Positions 34,250-43,505 of a DNA stretch of 64,000 nt are shown in pieces. A model generated the notes under the pieces. It did not search any database. It saw nothing but the letters and a program-made list of their open reading frames with translations, and had not been told where the DNA came from. The position numbers and the translations under genes are program-made. Each line of letters starts with the position of its first letter. Position 1 is the first letter of the stretch. The DNA lies in contig CAVPXL010000015.1 of assembly GCA_963709765.1 (NCBI GenBank), positions 227,288 through 291,287 on the forward strand, read 5' to 3'. The DNA comes from Roseitranquillus sp963709765. GTDB lineage: Bacteria; Pseudomonadota; Alphaproteobacteria; Rhodobacterales; Rhodobacteraceae.

Positions 34250-34654
34250 CTAGCCCGCGTCGCCCTCGTCGCGCCGGAAGTCCAGCGCGACCCCGTTCAT
34301 GCAGTAGCGCAGCCCCGTCGGGTCCGGTCCATCGGGGAAGACATGGCCCAGATGCGCCGCGCAGCGCGCGCAATGGACTTCCGTGCGGCGCATGAAGAGA
34401 CTGCGATCGTCCTGTTCGCCGACGGCCGCGTCCGAGATCGGTCGCGTAAACGAGGGCCAGCCCGTGCCGCTGTCGAACTTGTCCGCCTGATCGAAGAGTG
34501 CAGCGCCGCAGCATACACAGGTGAACTGACCGGGATCCTTCGGAAAATCGTCGTGGGTGAAGGCGCGTTCGGTCTTGTGCTTGCGGGTGACGCGAAAGGC
34601 CAGATCGCTCAACTGCGCGCGCCATTCCGCGTCAGACTTGACCACCTTGTCCAT
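34250..34654 (-). CDS. msrB: Peptide-methionine (R)-S-oxide reductase
   Basis: 134-residue MsrB. Zinc cysteines Cys46/Cys49 (CVCC) and Cys95/Cys98 (CARC), the substrate motif GTGWPSF (64-70), and the catalytic Cys118 in GLRYCMNGVALDF are all present. ATG 34654 gives the normal length; the frame remains open through most of the antisense of the ABC-F gene, which is an artefact of GC-rich DNA. It is divergent from the ABC-F gene. Confidence 0.95.
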   Translation of the reverse strand: MDKVVKSDAEWRAQLSDLAFRVTRKHKTERAFTHDDFPKDPGQFTCVCCGAALFDQADKFDSGTGWPSFTRPISDAAVGEQDDRSLFMRRTEVHCARCAAHLGHVFPDGPDPTGLRYCMNGVALDFRRDEGDAG

Positions 34655-34897
34655 CGTCGTCTCCTGCTCGATCCCGTCAACCCAATGCCATATCGCGCCC
34701 GCAGAGCGAAAGGCACCCCCCGGTCGCAAGTCCGTGAAGCGCCCCGACCCTTTCGATTGCGGCCAAAAGGCGAATCTTCTCCATCGATCAAGGCCCTTTG
34801 CGACGAACCTCCCGCCCTGCGCGAAGCATCGACGGCGCCCGTGGCGTCGCTGCCGCACAGATTGACGGCGCCACGTGGCTCCGATAGCCCGCCCGAC

Positions 34898-36712
34898 ATG
34901 TCGCGCGCGCCTCTCCTTCAACTCTCCGGTATCGGTCTCGGCTTCGGCGGAGCGCCGCTCCTCGATGGCCTCGATGTGGTGGTGCAGCCAGGTGACCGGG
35001 CGGCCCTCGTCGGTCGCAACGGCTCGGGCAAGTCCACCCTGATGAAGATCATGGCCGGTCTGGTCGAACCCGATTCCGGCGTGCGCTCCGTGCCGCCCGG
35101 GGCCACCGTGGGCTACATGGAGCAGGACCCGGACCTGTCCGGCCACGCCACGCTGGGCGATTGGGCGGCGTCGAACCTTGCCCCCGACGAGGAATGGCGC
35201 ATCGACGCGGCGGCGGAGGGGCTCTCCTTCGACCCCGGGCTCGACCCGTCCCGCGCCTCGGGCGGCGAACGGCGCCGCGCCGCGCTCGTCCGCCTGCTGG
35301 CCGAGGCGCCGGACCTCATGCTGCTCGACGAGCCCACCAATCATCTCGACATCACGGCGATTCGCTGGCTCGAGGACCGGCTGCGCAGCGCCCCCGCCTT
35401 CGTCCTGATCTCCCACGACCGCGCCGTGCTGCGCCACCTGACGCGCAGCGTGCTCTGGGTCGACCGCTCCATCGTGCGCCGCCTCGACCGCGGCTTCGAG
35501 CATTTCGAGGCCTGGCGCGACAAGACCTGGGAGGAGGAGGACGAGGCCCGCCACAAGCTCGACCGCAAGATCAAGGCCGAGGGCCGCTGGGCCGTAGAGG
35601 GCATCTCGGCGCGTCGCAAGCGCAACCAGGGCCGGGTCCGGGCGCTGGCAGACCTGCGCAGCCAGCGCGCCGCGATGATCCGCCGTCAGGGCACCGCCGA
35701 CATGGGGCTGGAGGCCGGTCAGCAATCGGGCAAGCGCGTGATCGAGGCGCGCGAGATCGCCAAGTCCTACGGCGGGCGCACCGTCCTCAGCCCGTTCTCG
35801 CTCCTGGTCCATCGCGGCGACCGCATCGCCTTCGTCGGCCCCAACGGCGCCGGCAAGACCACCCTGATCCGCATGCTTACCGGCGAGATCGCCCCCGATT
35901 CGGGCGAAATCCGCCTCGGCACCAATCTCGACATCGCCGTCTTCGACCAGAACCGCACGGCCCTCGACCCCGACATGACCCTCTGGGACAGCCTCACCGG
36001 CAGCCCCGACATGCGCGTCTCCGGCCGCGCCGATCAGGTCATGGTGCGCGGCGCGCCCCGCCATGTCATCGGCTATCTCAAGGACTTCCTGTTCTCCGAG
36101 GCCCAGGCCCGCGCCCCCGTCCGCTCGCTCTCCGGCGGCGAGAAGGCGCGGCTCCTGCTGGCGAAGATCATGGCCCAGCCCTCGAACCTGCTGGTCCTCG
36201 ACGAGCCGACGAACGACCTCGACATCGAGACGCTCGACCTGTTGCAGGACCTCCTCGGCGAGTACCAGGGCACCGTCCTTCTGGTCAGCCACGACCGCGA
36301 CTTCATCGACCGTGTCGCCACCACCACCGTGCTCTTCGAGGGCGAGGGACGCACCACGCTCCACGCCGGCGGCTGGTCCGACATCCCCGAGGACCAGCGC
36401 CTGTCGCGCCCCTCCGCCACGCCGCCCGCGCCGAAACCCGCCGCCACTGCCCCCGAGGCGCCCGCGGCCGCGAAGGCACCCCGCGACGGCCTGTCTTTCA
36501 CCGAGCGTCACCGCCTCGACGCGCTGCCTGCCGAGATGGCGCGTCTGGAGGCCGAGATCGCCAGGCTTTCGCAGCTTCTGGCCGACCCCGACCTCTACAC
36601 CCGCGAACCCGCCAGGTTCGCGAGGGCCAGTGACGCCCTCGCCACCCGGCAGACGGCCCTCGCCGCCGCCGAGGAGGAATGGCTCGCGCTCGAGGAAAAG
36701 GCCGGCGGCTGA
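34898..36712 (+). CDS. ABC-F family ATPase (Uup-like)
   Basis: 604-residue soluble protein with two ABC domains and no membrane part. Domain 1 has Walker A GRNGSGKST, signature ASGGERRR and Walker B LMLLDEPTNHLD. Domain 2 has Walker A GPNGAGKTT, signature LSGGEKARLLL and Walker B LLVLDEPTNDLD. The linker between them is charged and helical, and a C-terminal coiled coil (about 535-600, LDALPAEMARLEAEIARLSQ) resembles the Uup DNA/ribosome-binding tail. ATG 34898 fits the family; upstream in-frame starts lie antisense to msrB. Confidence 0.9.
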   Translation: MSRAPLLQLSGIGLGFGGAPLLDGLDVVVQPGDRAALVGRNGSGKSTLMKIMAGLVEPDSGVRSVPPGATVGYMEQDPDLSGHATLGDWAASNLAPDEEWRIDAAAEGLSFDPGLDPSRASGGERRRAALVRLLAEAPDLMLLDEPTNHLDITAIRWLEDRLRSAPAFVLISHDRAVLRHLTRSVLWVDRSIVRRLDRGFEHFEAWRDKTWEEEDEARHKLDRKIKAEGRWAVEGISARRKRNQGRVRALADLRSQRAAMIRRQGTADMGLEAGQQSGKRVIEAREIAKSYGGRTVLSPFSLLVHRGDRIAFVGPNGAGKTTLIRMLTGEIAPDSGEIRLGTNLDIAVFDQNRTALDPDMTLWDSLTGSPDMRVSGRADQVMVRGAPRHVIGYLKDFLFSEAQARAPVRSLSGGEKARLLLAKIMAQPSNLLVLDEPTNDLDIETLDLLQDLLGEYQGTVLLVSHDRDFIDRVATTTVLFEGEGRTTLHAGGWSDIPEDQRLSRPSATPPAPKPAATAPEAPAAAKAPRDGLSFTERHRLDALPAEMARLEAEIARLSQLLADPDLYTREPARFARASDALATRQTALAAAEEEWLALEEKAGG

Positions 36713-36899
36713 CGCCCCGCGCGAATGTCCGCCGAACAAATCTCGCCATTTGTTGCGTGTATGTTACATTCCGCCATGCGGAATCGCGGTGCGTCTTAAA
36801 CGGCGTCCGGCGCTCCCCATATCCACTGCGGACGTCACCACCCCGACGCCCGAAACGGCACCCGGCGTTCAATGAGATCCGGACATTGGAGATCAGAAA

Positions 36900-37511
36900 A
36901 TGACATTTGGAAACCTGACACTTGTAGCTGCGGGAGCGCTTGCGACCGGCCTCGCATTTCCCGCTTCTGCCCAGAAGATGACGGCCCCCGCGCCGGACCC
37001 GGTCGTCGTTGCGCCGGTCTACGTGGCACCGGCGTACGACTGGACAGGCTTTTACGCCGGGGCCCAGCTCGGCTGGGGCTCCGGTTCAGCCGATACCGGC
37101 GCTGCCGACATCGACCATGACGGGGCGATCGGTGGCCTCAATGTCGGCTACCGGCATGATTTCGGCCAGTTCGTCCTTGGCGGCGAGGCGCAGTACGACT
37201 GGGCCAACCTCGATCTCGACGACGATGCCGGCTCCATCGACAACGTGGCGCGGCTCAAGGCGATCGCCGGCTACGACGCAGGCCGCTCGCTGGTCTACGG
37301 CTCGGCGGGCTGGACCCGCGCCTCGGCCGAAGTCGGTGGTGAAGACTACAGCGACAGCGGCTGGGTGATCGGCGCCGGGATGGACTATCTCGTCACCGAC
37401 CGCGTGACCCTCGGCGGCGAGATCCAGTACCACCGCTTCGACGATTTCGACGACACCGGCATCGATGTCGACGCAACGACGATCCAGGCCAAGATGACCT
37501 TCCGCTTCTGA
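36900..37511 (+). CDS. Small outer-membrane beta-barrel protein
   Basis: 203 residues: signal peptide (about 1-24, cleavage after FPASAQ), a proline-rich spacer, then an eight-strand-like barrel with alternating hydrophobic strands: YDWTGFYAGAQLGWGSGS, GGLNVGYRHDFGQFVLGGEA, LVYGSAGWTRASAE and the closing TTIQAKMTFRF ending in Phe. It belongs to the broad Omp25/31-like porin family. The role is unknown. A hairpin follows the stop. Confidence 0.8.
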   Translation: MTFGNLTLVAAGALATGLAFPASAQKMTAPAPDPVVVAPVYVAPAYDWTGFYAGAQLGWGSGSADTGAADIDHDGAIGGLNVGYRHDFGQFVLGGEAQYDWANLDLDDDAGSIDNVARLKAIAGYDAGRSLVYGSAGWTRASAEVGGEDYSDSGWVIGAGMDYLVTDRVTLGGEIQYHRFDDFDDTGIDVDATTIQAKMTFRF

Positions 37512-37535
37512 GAGGCGCCCGGTCCGGGGCGCCTC
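37512..37535 (+). terminator. Terminator-like hairpin after the beta-barrel gene
   Basis: GAGGCGCCC (37512-37520), loop GGTCCG, GGGCGCCTC (37527-37535): a perfect 9-bp GC stem directly at the stop codon. No T run follows, so it may be a Rho-assisted terminator or mRNA-stabilising end. Confidence 0.5.
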
Positions 37536-37673
37536 GCGTGCCCCGGACCACCCCCGGCCTGCCGGTCACACGGATGTCGGACTGCCCGCGAGGCGCGGTC
37601 CATCCGCCGCGGTCCACTTTCATCACCCCATCGATCTTGCTAAGGCCCGCGGGACTGCCCCCCGAGAGGCCCG

Positions 37674-39074
37674 ATGATCCAGATCCGCCTGACCAACACC
37701 GCCACCCACCGCAAGGAAGATTTCGACCCGCTCGACTGGCAGGGCGATGCCGTCGCCGAGGCCGATCGTCGGGTGCGCCTCTATGTCTGCGGCCCGACCG
37801 TCTATGACCGGGCCCATCTGGGCAATGCGCGCCCCGTCGTCGTCTTCGACACGCTCTTCCGGCTGCTGCGCCACGTCTATGGTGCGGAGCGGGTGATCTA
37901 TGTGCGTAACATCACAGACGTCGACGACAAGATCCTCGCGCGCGCCGTCGAGAGCGGCCGCCCGATCGGCGACATCACCGGCGAAACGTCCCGCTGGTAT
38001 GCGCAGGACATGGCCGCCCTCGGGGCGCTCGACCCCACACATGAACCCCGTGCCACCGATCACATACCACATATGGTGAAAATGATCGGTGATCTCATTG
38101 CCGAGGGCCACGCCTATGAGGCCGAGGGCCACGTCCTTTTTGCAGTGAAGAGCTACCCCGACTATGGCCGCCTCTCGGGCCGCTCGGTCGACGACATGAT
38201 CGCCGGCGCCCGGGTCGAGGTCGCGCCTTACAAGCGCGATCCGCTGGATTTCGTCCTCTGGAAGCCATCCGCCGACGATCAACCCGGCTGGGACAGCCCC
38301 TGGGGCCGCGGCCGCCCCGGCTGGCACATCGAATGCTCGGCCATGGCCCGCGAGATCCTGGGCCCGGCGTTCGACATCCACGGCGGCGGCAACGACCTGA
38401 TGTTTCCCCACCACGAGAACGAGATCGCGCAATCCCGCTGCGCCCATCCCGGCGAGGGCTTCGCGCGCGTCTGGCTTCACAACGAGATGCTCCAGGTCGA
38501 GGGGCGCAAGATGTCCAAGTCGCTGGGCAACTTCTTCACCGTGCGCGACCTGCTCGACCAGGGCTGGCCCGGCGAGGTCATGCGCCTCGTCTTCCTCGGC
38601 ACCCATTACCGCAGCCCGATGGACTGGACCGAGGCGCGCGCGCGCGAGGCGATGGCCACCCTCCGCCGCTGGTATGGCCTCGCCGCCGGGGCCGGGGCGG
38701 GCGACCCGGATCCGGCCGTCGTGGACGCGCTCGCCAACGACCTCAATACCGCCGGCGCCATCGCCGAGCTGCACCGTCTCGCCCAAGCCGGCGACGCGGC
38801 GGCGCTGCGTGGCAGTCTGGCGCTTCTTGGTCTGATGGAAGGCGGCGTCCCGGCCTGGGCCGCCGCGCCGGAGGCCGACGCGAAGCTCGCCGCCCTGATC
38901 GAGGGGCTGCTGGCCGACCGGGCCGCCGCGCGAGAGACGCGTGATTTCGCCCGCGCCGACGCCCTGCGGGACGGCTTCGCCGCGGCCGGTGTCGTGGTCA
39001 AGGACACCGCGTCCGGCGTCGAGTGGGAGCTTGCCCCCGACTTCGACCGCGCCCGGCTGGAGGCGTTGCGATGA
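37674..39074 (+). CDS. cysS: Cysteinyl-tRNA synthetase
   Basis: 466-residue class I synthetase. Zinc ligand Cys39 and HIGH motif in LYVCGPTVYDRAHLGNARP (HLGN 48-51), WHIECSAMA and GGGNDLMFPHHENEIAQS in the middle, and KMSKSLGNFFTV as the KMSKS loop. Start ATG 37674. The 82-bp gap to cimA contains an 11-bp tandem repeat. Confidence 0.95.
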   Translation: MIQIRLTNTATHRKEDFDPLDWQGDAVAEADRRVRLYVCGPTVYDRAHLGNARPVVVFDTLFRLLRHVYGAERVIYVRNITDVDDKILARAVESGRPIGDITGETSRWYAQDMAALGALDPTHEPRATDHIPHMVKMIGDLIAEGHAYEAEGHVLFAVKSYPDYGRLSGRSVDDMIAGARVEVAPYKRDPLDFVLWKPSADDQPGWDSPWGRGRPGWHIECSAMAREILGPAFDIHGGGNDLMFPHHENEIAQSRCAHPGEGFARVWLHNEMLQVEGRKMSKSLGNFFTVRDLLDQGWPGEVMRLVFLGTHYRSPMDWTEARAREAMATLRRWYGLAAGAGAGDPDPAVVDALANDLNTAGAIAELHRLAQAGDAAALRGSLALLGLMEGGVPAWAAAPEADAKLAALIEGLLADRAAARETRDFARADALRDGFAAAGVVVKDTASGVEWELAPDFDRARLEALR

Positions 39075-39098
39075 CCAAAGCTCGCCGCGCGTATGCAC

Positions 39099-39120
39099 AG
39101 GGGGTGTACAGGGGGTGTAC
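39099..39120 (+). repeat. Perfect 11-bp tandem duplication between cysS and cimA
   Basis: The unit AGGGGGTGTAC occurs twice back to back (39099-39109 and 39110-39120), ending 36 bp before the cimA start codon. It could be a repeated operator for cimA or a recent slippage product. Confidence 0.7.
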
Positions 39121-39156
39121 GCTTTGCATGACACCGCTTTTCGCCGGATTTCGCCG

Positions 39157-40791
39157 ATGACACGCGAGCGCCTGTACCTCTACGACACCACCCTGCGCGA
39201 CGGTCAGCAGACCCAGGGCGTCCAATTCTCCACCGGCGAAAAGCTGAGGATTTCCAGTGCCCTGGACGAGCTCGGGCTGGACTACATCGAAGGCGGCTGG
39301 CCCGGCGCGAACCCGACGGACTCGGCTTTTTTCGACGCCAGACCAGAGACTTCGGCGACCCTGACCGCCTTCGGCATGACCAAACGCGCCGGCCGCTCCG
39401 CCGCCAACGACGACGTGCTCGCCGCGGTCATGAACGCCGGCACCAGCGCGGTCTGCCTGGTGGGCAAGACACATGACTACCATGTTGAAAAGGCACTCGG
39501 AATCTCTCTGGACGAGAATGTCACCAACATTCGCGAGAGCCTTGCGCACGTCGCCCGCAGCCGCGAAGCCCTGTTCGACGCCGAGCATTTCTTCGACGGC
39601 TACAAGGCCAATCCCGGTTACGCCATCTCCTGTCTCCAGGCCGCGCTAAGTGTTGGAACCAGATGGATAATCCTGTGCGACACCAACGGCGGCACGCTGC
39701 CGTCCGAGATCGCGCGCATCTGCGCCGAGGTCATCGCCTCCGGCATTCCCGGAGACCGCCTCGGCATCCATTGCCACGACGACACCGGACAGGCCGTCGC
39801 CGGCTCGCTCGCCGCGCTCGAGGCCGGCGTGCGTCAGATCCAGGGCACGCTCAACGGCCTCGGTGAGCGGTGCGGGAACGCCAACCTCACCACACTCATC
39901 CCCACGTTGTTGTTGAAGAAAACCTACGCCGACCGGTTCGAGACCGGAGTCCCCGACGGCGCGTTGAAGGGCCTGACGCGGATCAGCCGCATGGTCGACG
40001 AGATCCTCAACCGCGTGCCGGTGCGCTCGGCGCCCTATGTCGGCGCGTCGGCCTTTGCCCACAAGGCGGGACTGCACGCCAGCGCCATCGCAAAGGACCC
40101 CTCGACCTACGAGCACATCGCTCCAGCCGCCGTCGGCAACGAACGTGTCGTGCCCATGTCCAACCAGGCCGGTCAGTCGAACCTGCGGGCGCGTCTTGGC
40201 GGCATGGGACTCGCGGTCGAACCCGGCGACCCCGCCCTGGCGCGAATCCTGGAAATCGTGAAGGTACGCGAGGATACGGGTTACAGCTACGATGTCGCGC
40301 AAGCCAGTTTCGAACTCGTCGCACGCGCCGAACTGGGCCGCAAACCTGATTTCTTCGAGGTCAAGCGCTACAAGGTCACGGTCGAGCGTCGCAAGAACAA
40401 GCACGACCGCATGGTCAGCCTCTCCGAAGCCGTCGTGGTGGTGAAGGTCGGCGATGAGAAGAAGCTCTCGGTCAGCGAAAGCATGGACGAGGACGGAACC
40501 GATCGCGGCCCGGTCAACGCGCTCTCCCGCGCACTCGGCAAGGACCTCGGTCAATATCAAGAGGTTATCGATGACATGCATCTGGTGGATTTCAAGGTGC
40601 GCATCACGCAGGGCGGCACCGAGGCGGTGACCCGCGTCATCATCGACAGCGAGGACGGCAAGGGCCGGCGCTGGTCCACGGTCGGTGTTTCGCCGAATAT
40701 CGTCGATGCGTCGTTCGAGGCGCTTCTCGACGCGATCAATTGGAAGCTGATCCGCGATTGCGGCGATGGCACCTCGCCGGGCGGCCCATGA
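39157..40791 (+). CDS. cimA: (R)-citramalate synthase
   Basis: Condenses pyruvate and acetyl-CoA to citramalate, giving 2-oxobutyrate for isoleucine without threonine. The 544-residue product has the DRE-TIM start LYLYDTTLRDGQQTQGVQFS, metal-binding GIHCHDDTGQAVAGSLAAL, NGLGERCGNANLTTL, and the C-terminal regulatory LeuA-dimer-like domain. The length and sequence fit the CimA/TIGR00977 family better than LeuA or NifV. In-frame codons upstream of ATG 39157 overlap cysS in another frame and are rejected. The stop overlaps the ATG of a decayed methyltransferase. Confidence 0.88.
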   Translation: MTRERLYLYDTTLRDGQQTQGVQFSTGEKLRISSALDELGLDYIEGGWPGANPTDSAFFDARPETSATLTAFGMTKRAGRSAANDDVLAAVMNAGTSAVCLVGKTHDYHVEKALGISLDENVTNIRESLAHVARSREALFDAEHFFDGYKANPGYAISCLQAALSVGTRWIILCDTNGGTLPSEIARICAEVIASGIPGDRLGIHCHDDTGQAVAGSLAALEAGVRQIQGTLNGLGERCGNANLTTLIPTLLLKKTYADRFETGVPDGALKGLTRISRMVDEILNRVPVRSAPYVGASAFAHKAGLHASAIAKDPSTYEHIAPAAVGNERVVPMSNQAGQSNLRARLGGMGLAVEPGDPALARILEIVKVREDTGYSYDVAQASFELVARAELGRKPDFFEVKRYKVTVERRKNKHDRMVSLSEAVVVVKVGDEKKLSVSESMDEDGTDRGPVNALSRALGKDLGQYQEVIDDMHLVDFKVRITQGGTEAVTRVIIDSEDGKGRRWSTVGVSPNIVDASFEALLDAINWKLIRDCGDGTSPGGP

Positions 40792-41440
40792 AATCCGAGG
40801 ATAAGTCGACTTTCATGTCATTTTCTGAAGGACTTAAGAGACTGACGCCAAGTGAACCCGCAGGTGTTCTCTGGGGGCGCAAGTGGCTTGCCTGAAGGGA
40901 ACGGCGCATATCTGCGACGCCGGTGTCACCGGCCTTGAGCTTCAGGCGGACCTCGGTGGGACGGCGATCGGGCGGGGCCTCGACCGGGTCTCGGTCCGGC
41001 AGGGAGACATCGCCGGTAACACGGAGCCCTGCGACGTCATCTGGTCGGCCGGATCGCTCTGTTTTCCTGGTGTGATCGAAGGTTTGAGAACAGGGCACGG
41101 GGCGCTTTCGCCGGGCGGCGCCGCGGCGTTCAGCGAGTGGGCTGGATGTTCGCCGGACCCGGCGGAGGACGTGCGCGCGTTCGGGTCAACCTGTACGGCG
41201 ATGACCGATCGGGCAGGGATCGCCGCGCGCGTGCGGGATGCCGGATGGGAGACACTCGACACGCGAATGTTCTGCGAGATCGCGCGGGAGGCCTGTTTCG
41301 GCCCGATGGAAGCGCGTCCGCGAGACTTGCCCGCAACCGGCGGCTCGCCGTCCCGGAACGCGGCCGCGGACGAGATCCTGGTCTGGCGCAAGTACCGAAG
41401 GTCGTTTGGCTATCTTCTGTCGGCGGTTCGTCCGGCATGA
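40788..41440 (+). pseudogene. Degenerate SAM-dependent methyltransferase
   Basis: The ATG at 40788 overlaps the cimA stop (ATGA) but its frame ends after 35 codons at 40895. The next frame reads HICDAGVTGLELQADLGG, DRVSVRQGDIAGNTEPCDVI, WSAGSLCFPGVIEGLRTGHG and ends WRKYRRSFGYLLSAVRPA, which is the outline of a class I methyltransferase. The glycine-rich SAM motif (DAGCGxGxD) is missing: DAG runs directly into VTGLELQ, a deletion of perhaps 15-20 residues, and other parts are short. A one-base shift separates the N-terminus. Unlike the GTA shifts, this gene has lost core sequence and looks truly dead. Confidence 0.65.
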
Positions 41441-42201
41441 CCATCGAGGCATGCGCCGAGATCGTCCGGCGCGGAGATCCGGATCGTTTTCAGGCGGCTC
41501 TCGCCGCTCCGCCCGCGGCGCGCAACGTGCTTTTCCCGCTCTATGCGTTCAATGTGGAAGTGGCCCGTGCGCCTTGGGTCACGAACGAGGCGCTGATCGC
41601 CGAAATGCGATTGCAGTGGTGGCGGGATGCCCTCGACGAGATCGCAGGCGGCGCGGCCGTGCGACGCCACGAGGTGACGACGCCTCTGGCACTCGCGCTC
41701 GACAGGGCCGGAGCCGAAGCCATGAAGACACTCGTCACGGCCCGGCGCGCCGATCTGGAGAAGGTGCCGTTTGCAGACGCCATGGCGCTCGACGCCTATC
41801 TCGATGCAACGGGGGCGGCTCTGATGTGGACCGCCGCGCGTCTGCTCGGGGCTCCCTGCGACGCGGAGCCTGCGGTTCGGCAGCTTGGGTTCGCGTCGTC
41901 TGCTGCGAGCTATCTGCTTGCGGTGCCGGCTCTGCAGGCCCTCGGGCGTGTGCCTTTCGCCGTGGACGATGGCCCGTCGCGGCTGAGCCGGCGTGGACTG
42001 GACGCGCTTGGGCAGGGCCGCCGCGCCATCGCCAGGGTGCCGGGTCGGGCGCGCGCGGCCCTTTTCCCGGGCTGGCAGGCGGCGGCGATCCTGACGCGGG
42101 CCGGGCGCGAGCCGAGTGCGGTGACCGAGGGGCGATTGCGGCCGGCGGAGGCCGGGCGGCGCTGGCGGCTGCTGCGGACGGCTCTGACGGGACGGATCTA
42201 G
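41437..42201 (+). CDS. Squalene/phytoene synthase family protein (short, NDUFAF6-like)
   Basis: 254 residues of the COG1562 fold: LFPLYAFNVEVARAPWVTNE, MRLQWWRDALDEIAGGAAVR and FASSAASYLLAVPALQALGR. The two DxxxD motifs of true prenyl synthases are not evident as such; the short form in Alphaproteobacteria is closest to NDUFAF6, a respiratory complex I assembly factor, so a carotenoid role should not be assumed. Its start overlaps the end of the methyltransferase remnant, and its stop overlaps the convergent MFS gene by 4 bases. Confidence 0.75.
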   Translation: MTIEACAEIVRRGDPDRFQAALAAPPAARNVLFPLYAFNVEVARAPWVTNEALIAEMRLQWWRDALDEIAGGAAVRRHEVTTPLALALDRAGAEAMKTLVTARRADLEKVPFADAMALDAYLDATGAALMWTAARLLGAPCDAEPAVRQLGFASSAASYLLAVPALQALGRVPFAVDDGPSRLSRRGLDALGQGRRAIARVPGRARAALFPGWQAAAILTRAGREPSAVTEGRLRPAEAGRRWRLLRTALTGRI

Positions 42202-43409
42202 GCCGCCTGTCGCGGCCGCATCGCCAGCCAGATGAGCGCGCCGCCCGCCAGGACGAGGAACGGCACCATGGCCATGTTCACGGCCGCCCAGCCTTCGGCC
42301 GCCGTGCCGCCGGAGCAGTTCATCAGACCGCCGGAGGCCAGAGAGGCCACCGTGACGCAGCCGAACACCAGCGCATCGTTCATGCCCTGTACGCGGCCGC
42401 GCTCTTCGGGGCGATGGGCGTTGGCCAGCATGGTGGTTGCGCCGATGAATCCGAAGTTCCATCCGATCCCCAGGAGGATGAGCGCGCCGAAGAAATTCGT
42501 CGCGTCGACGCCGGCCAGACCGGTCAGTCCCGCGCCGCCGAGGATGACCAGTCCGATCGCCACGATCCGCTCGACGCCGAAGCGCGCGATCAGGTGACCG
42601 GTGAAGAACGATGGCAGGAACATCGCGATCACGTGCGCCGAGACCACGTCGGCCGCCATGCCCTTGTCGTAGCCGCACCCCACGACGGCCAGCGGTGTCG
42701 ATGTCATGATCAGGTTCATCAGGGCGTAGCTGACCATGGCGCAGATGATCGCGACCGACACCCTAGGCGTCGCCAGCAATTCCAGGCGCGATCGGCCGCG
42801 CGGCGCGTCGGCGCGGGGCGCGGGCGGGCGTGGGATGTCGAGCGCCAGAAAGAGCAGCGATCCAAAAAGGTTGACCCCGATCACCGCAAGGTAGGTTCCG
42901 AGAAACGGCACCACCATCGAATCGGCCGTCACCTTCACCAGTTGTGGCCCGATCAGCGCCGAGGCGAGGCCGCCCGCAAGAACGTAGCTGATCGCCTTGG
43001 GCCGGAAATCTTCCGACGCCGTGTCGGCGGCGGCGAACCGGAAAAAGCCTTGTGCGCTCATGTAGATGCCGGTCATCAACGATCCTGCGAGGAAGATCGG
43101 AAAGCTGGCTTCGGCCAGCCCCCATGCGCCGATCGCCGCGCCGCCCGCGCCGGCTGCCGCGCCGATGAAGAAGCCCGTGCGCCGTCCGAATCGCTGCATG
43201 ATCGCCGCAAGCGGTTGCGCGGCGAGCATGGAGCCCAGAACGATCAGCGAGATCGGCAGCGTCGCGAAGCATGGGTTCGACGCCAGCGACTGGCCCGCGA
43301 GTCCGCCAACCGTGAAGATCATCGGCATCTGCGCCCCCAGAATCGCCTGCGCGGCGACGAGGACGGCTACGTTGCGGCGGGCGCGATCGGGCGTGAAACG
43401 GTTCGGCAT
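42198..43409 (-). CDS. MFS transporter
   Basis: 403-residue major facilitator protein with about 12 hydrophobic segments. Recognisable loops include IMQRFGRRTGFFIGAAAGAG between helices 2 and 3, and LIARFGVERIVAIGLVILGG in the second half. An upstream in-frame extension would overlap cobK, so ATG 43409 (MPNRFTPDRARRNVAVLVAA) is chosen. The substrate is not predictable. It is convergent with the phytoene-synthase-like gene and divergent from cobK. Confidence 0.85.
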   Translation of the reverse strand: MPNRFTPDRARRNVAVLVAAQAILGAQMPMIFTVGGLAGQSLASNPCFATLPISLIVLGSMLAAQPLAAIMQRFGRRTGFFIGAAAGAGGAAIGAWGLAEASFPIFLAGSLMTGIYMSAQGFFRFAAADTASEDFRPKAISYVLAGGLASALIGPQLVKVTADSMVVPFLGTYLAVIGVNLFGSLLFLALDIPRPPAPRADAPRGRSRLELLATPRVSVAIICAMVSYALMNLIMTSTPLAVVGCGYDKGMAADVVSAHVIAMFLPSFFTGHLIARFGVERIVAIGLVILGGAGLTGLAGVDATNFFGALILLGIGWNFGFIGATTMLANAHRPEERGRVQGMNDALVFGCVTVASLASGGLMNCSGGTAAEGWAAVNMAMVPFLVLAGGALIWLAMRPRQAA

Positions 43410-43505
43410 GCGCAACTTGCTACAGGGGCGTTCAGGCCTCCACAAGTCGGCCGGGAGGCCGCCGCGGTTGCGCCTTCGTTTGCCCGCGATCATAGTCCGC
43501 TCCCC

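Noticed and set aside
34250..36739. 829-codon open frame antisense to the ABC-F gene
   Set aside because: Only its last 134 codons (msrB) resemble a protein family; the rest is the mirror of a GC-rich coding gene and of low complexity.
41238..43505. Long plus-strand open frame preceding cobK
   Set aside because: It runs across the phytoene-synthase-like gene in another frame and antisense to the MFS gene. Only the part from ATG 43506 matches a family.
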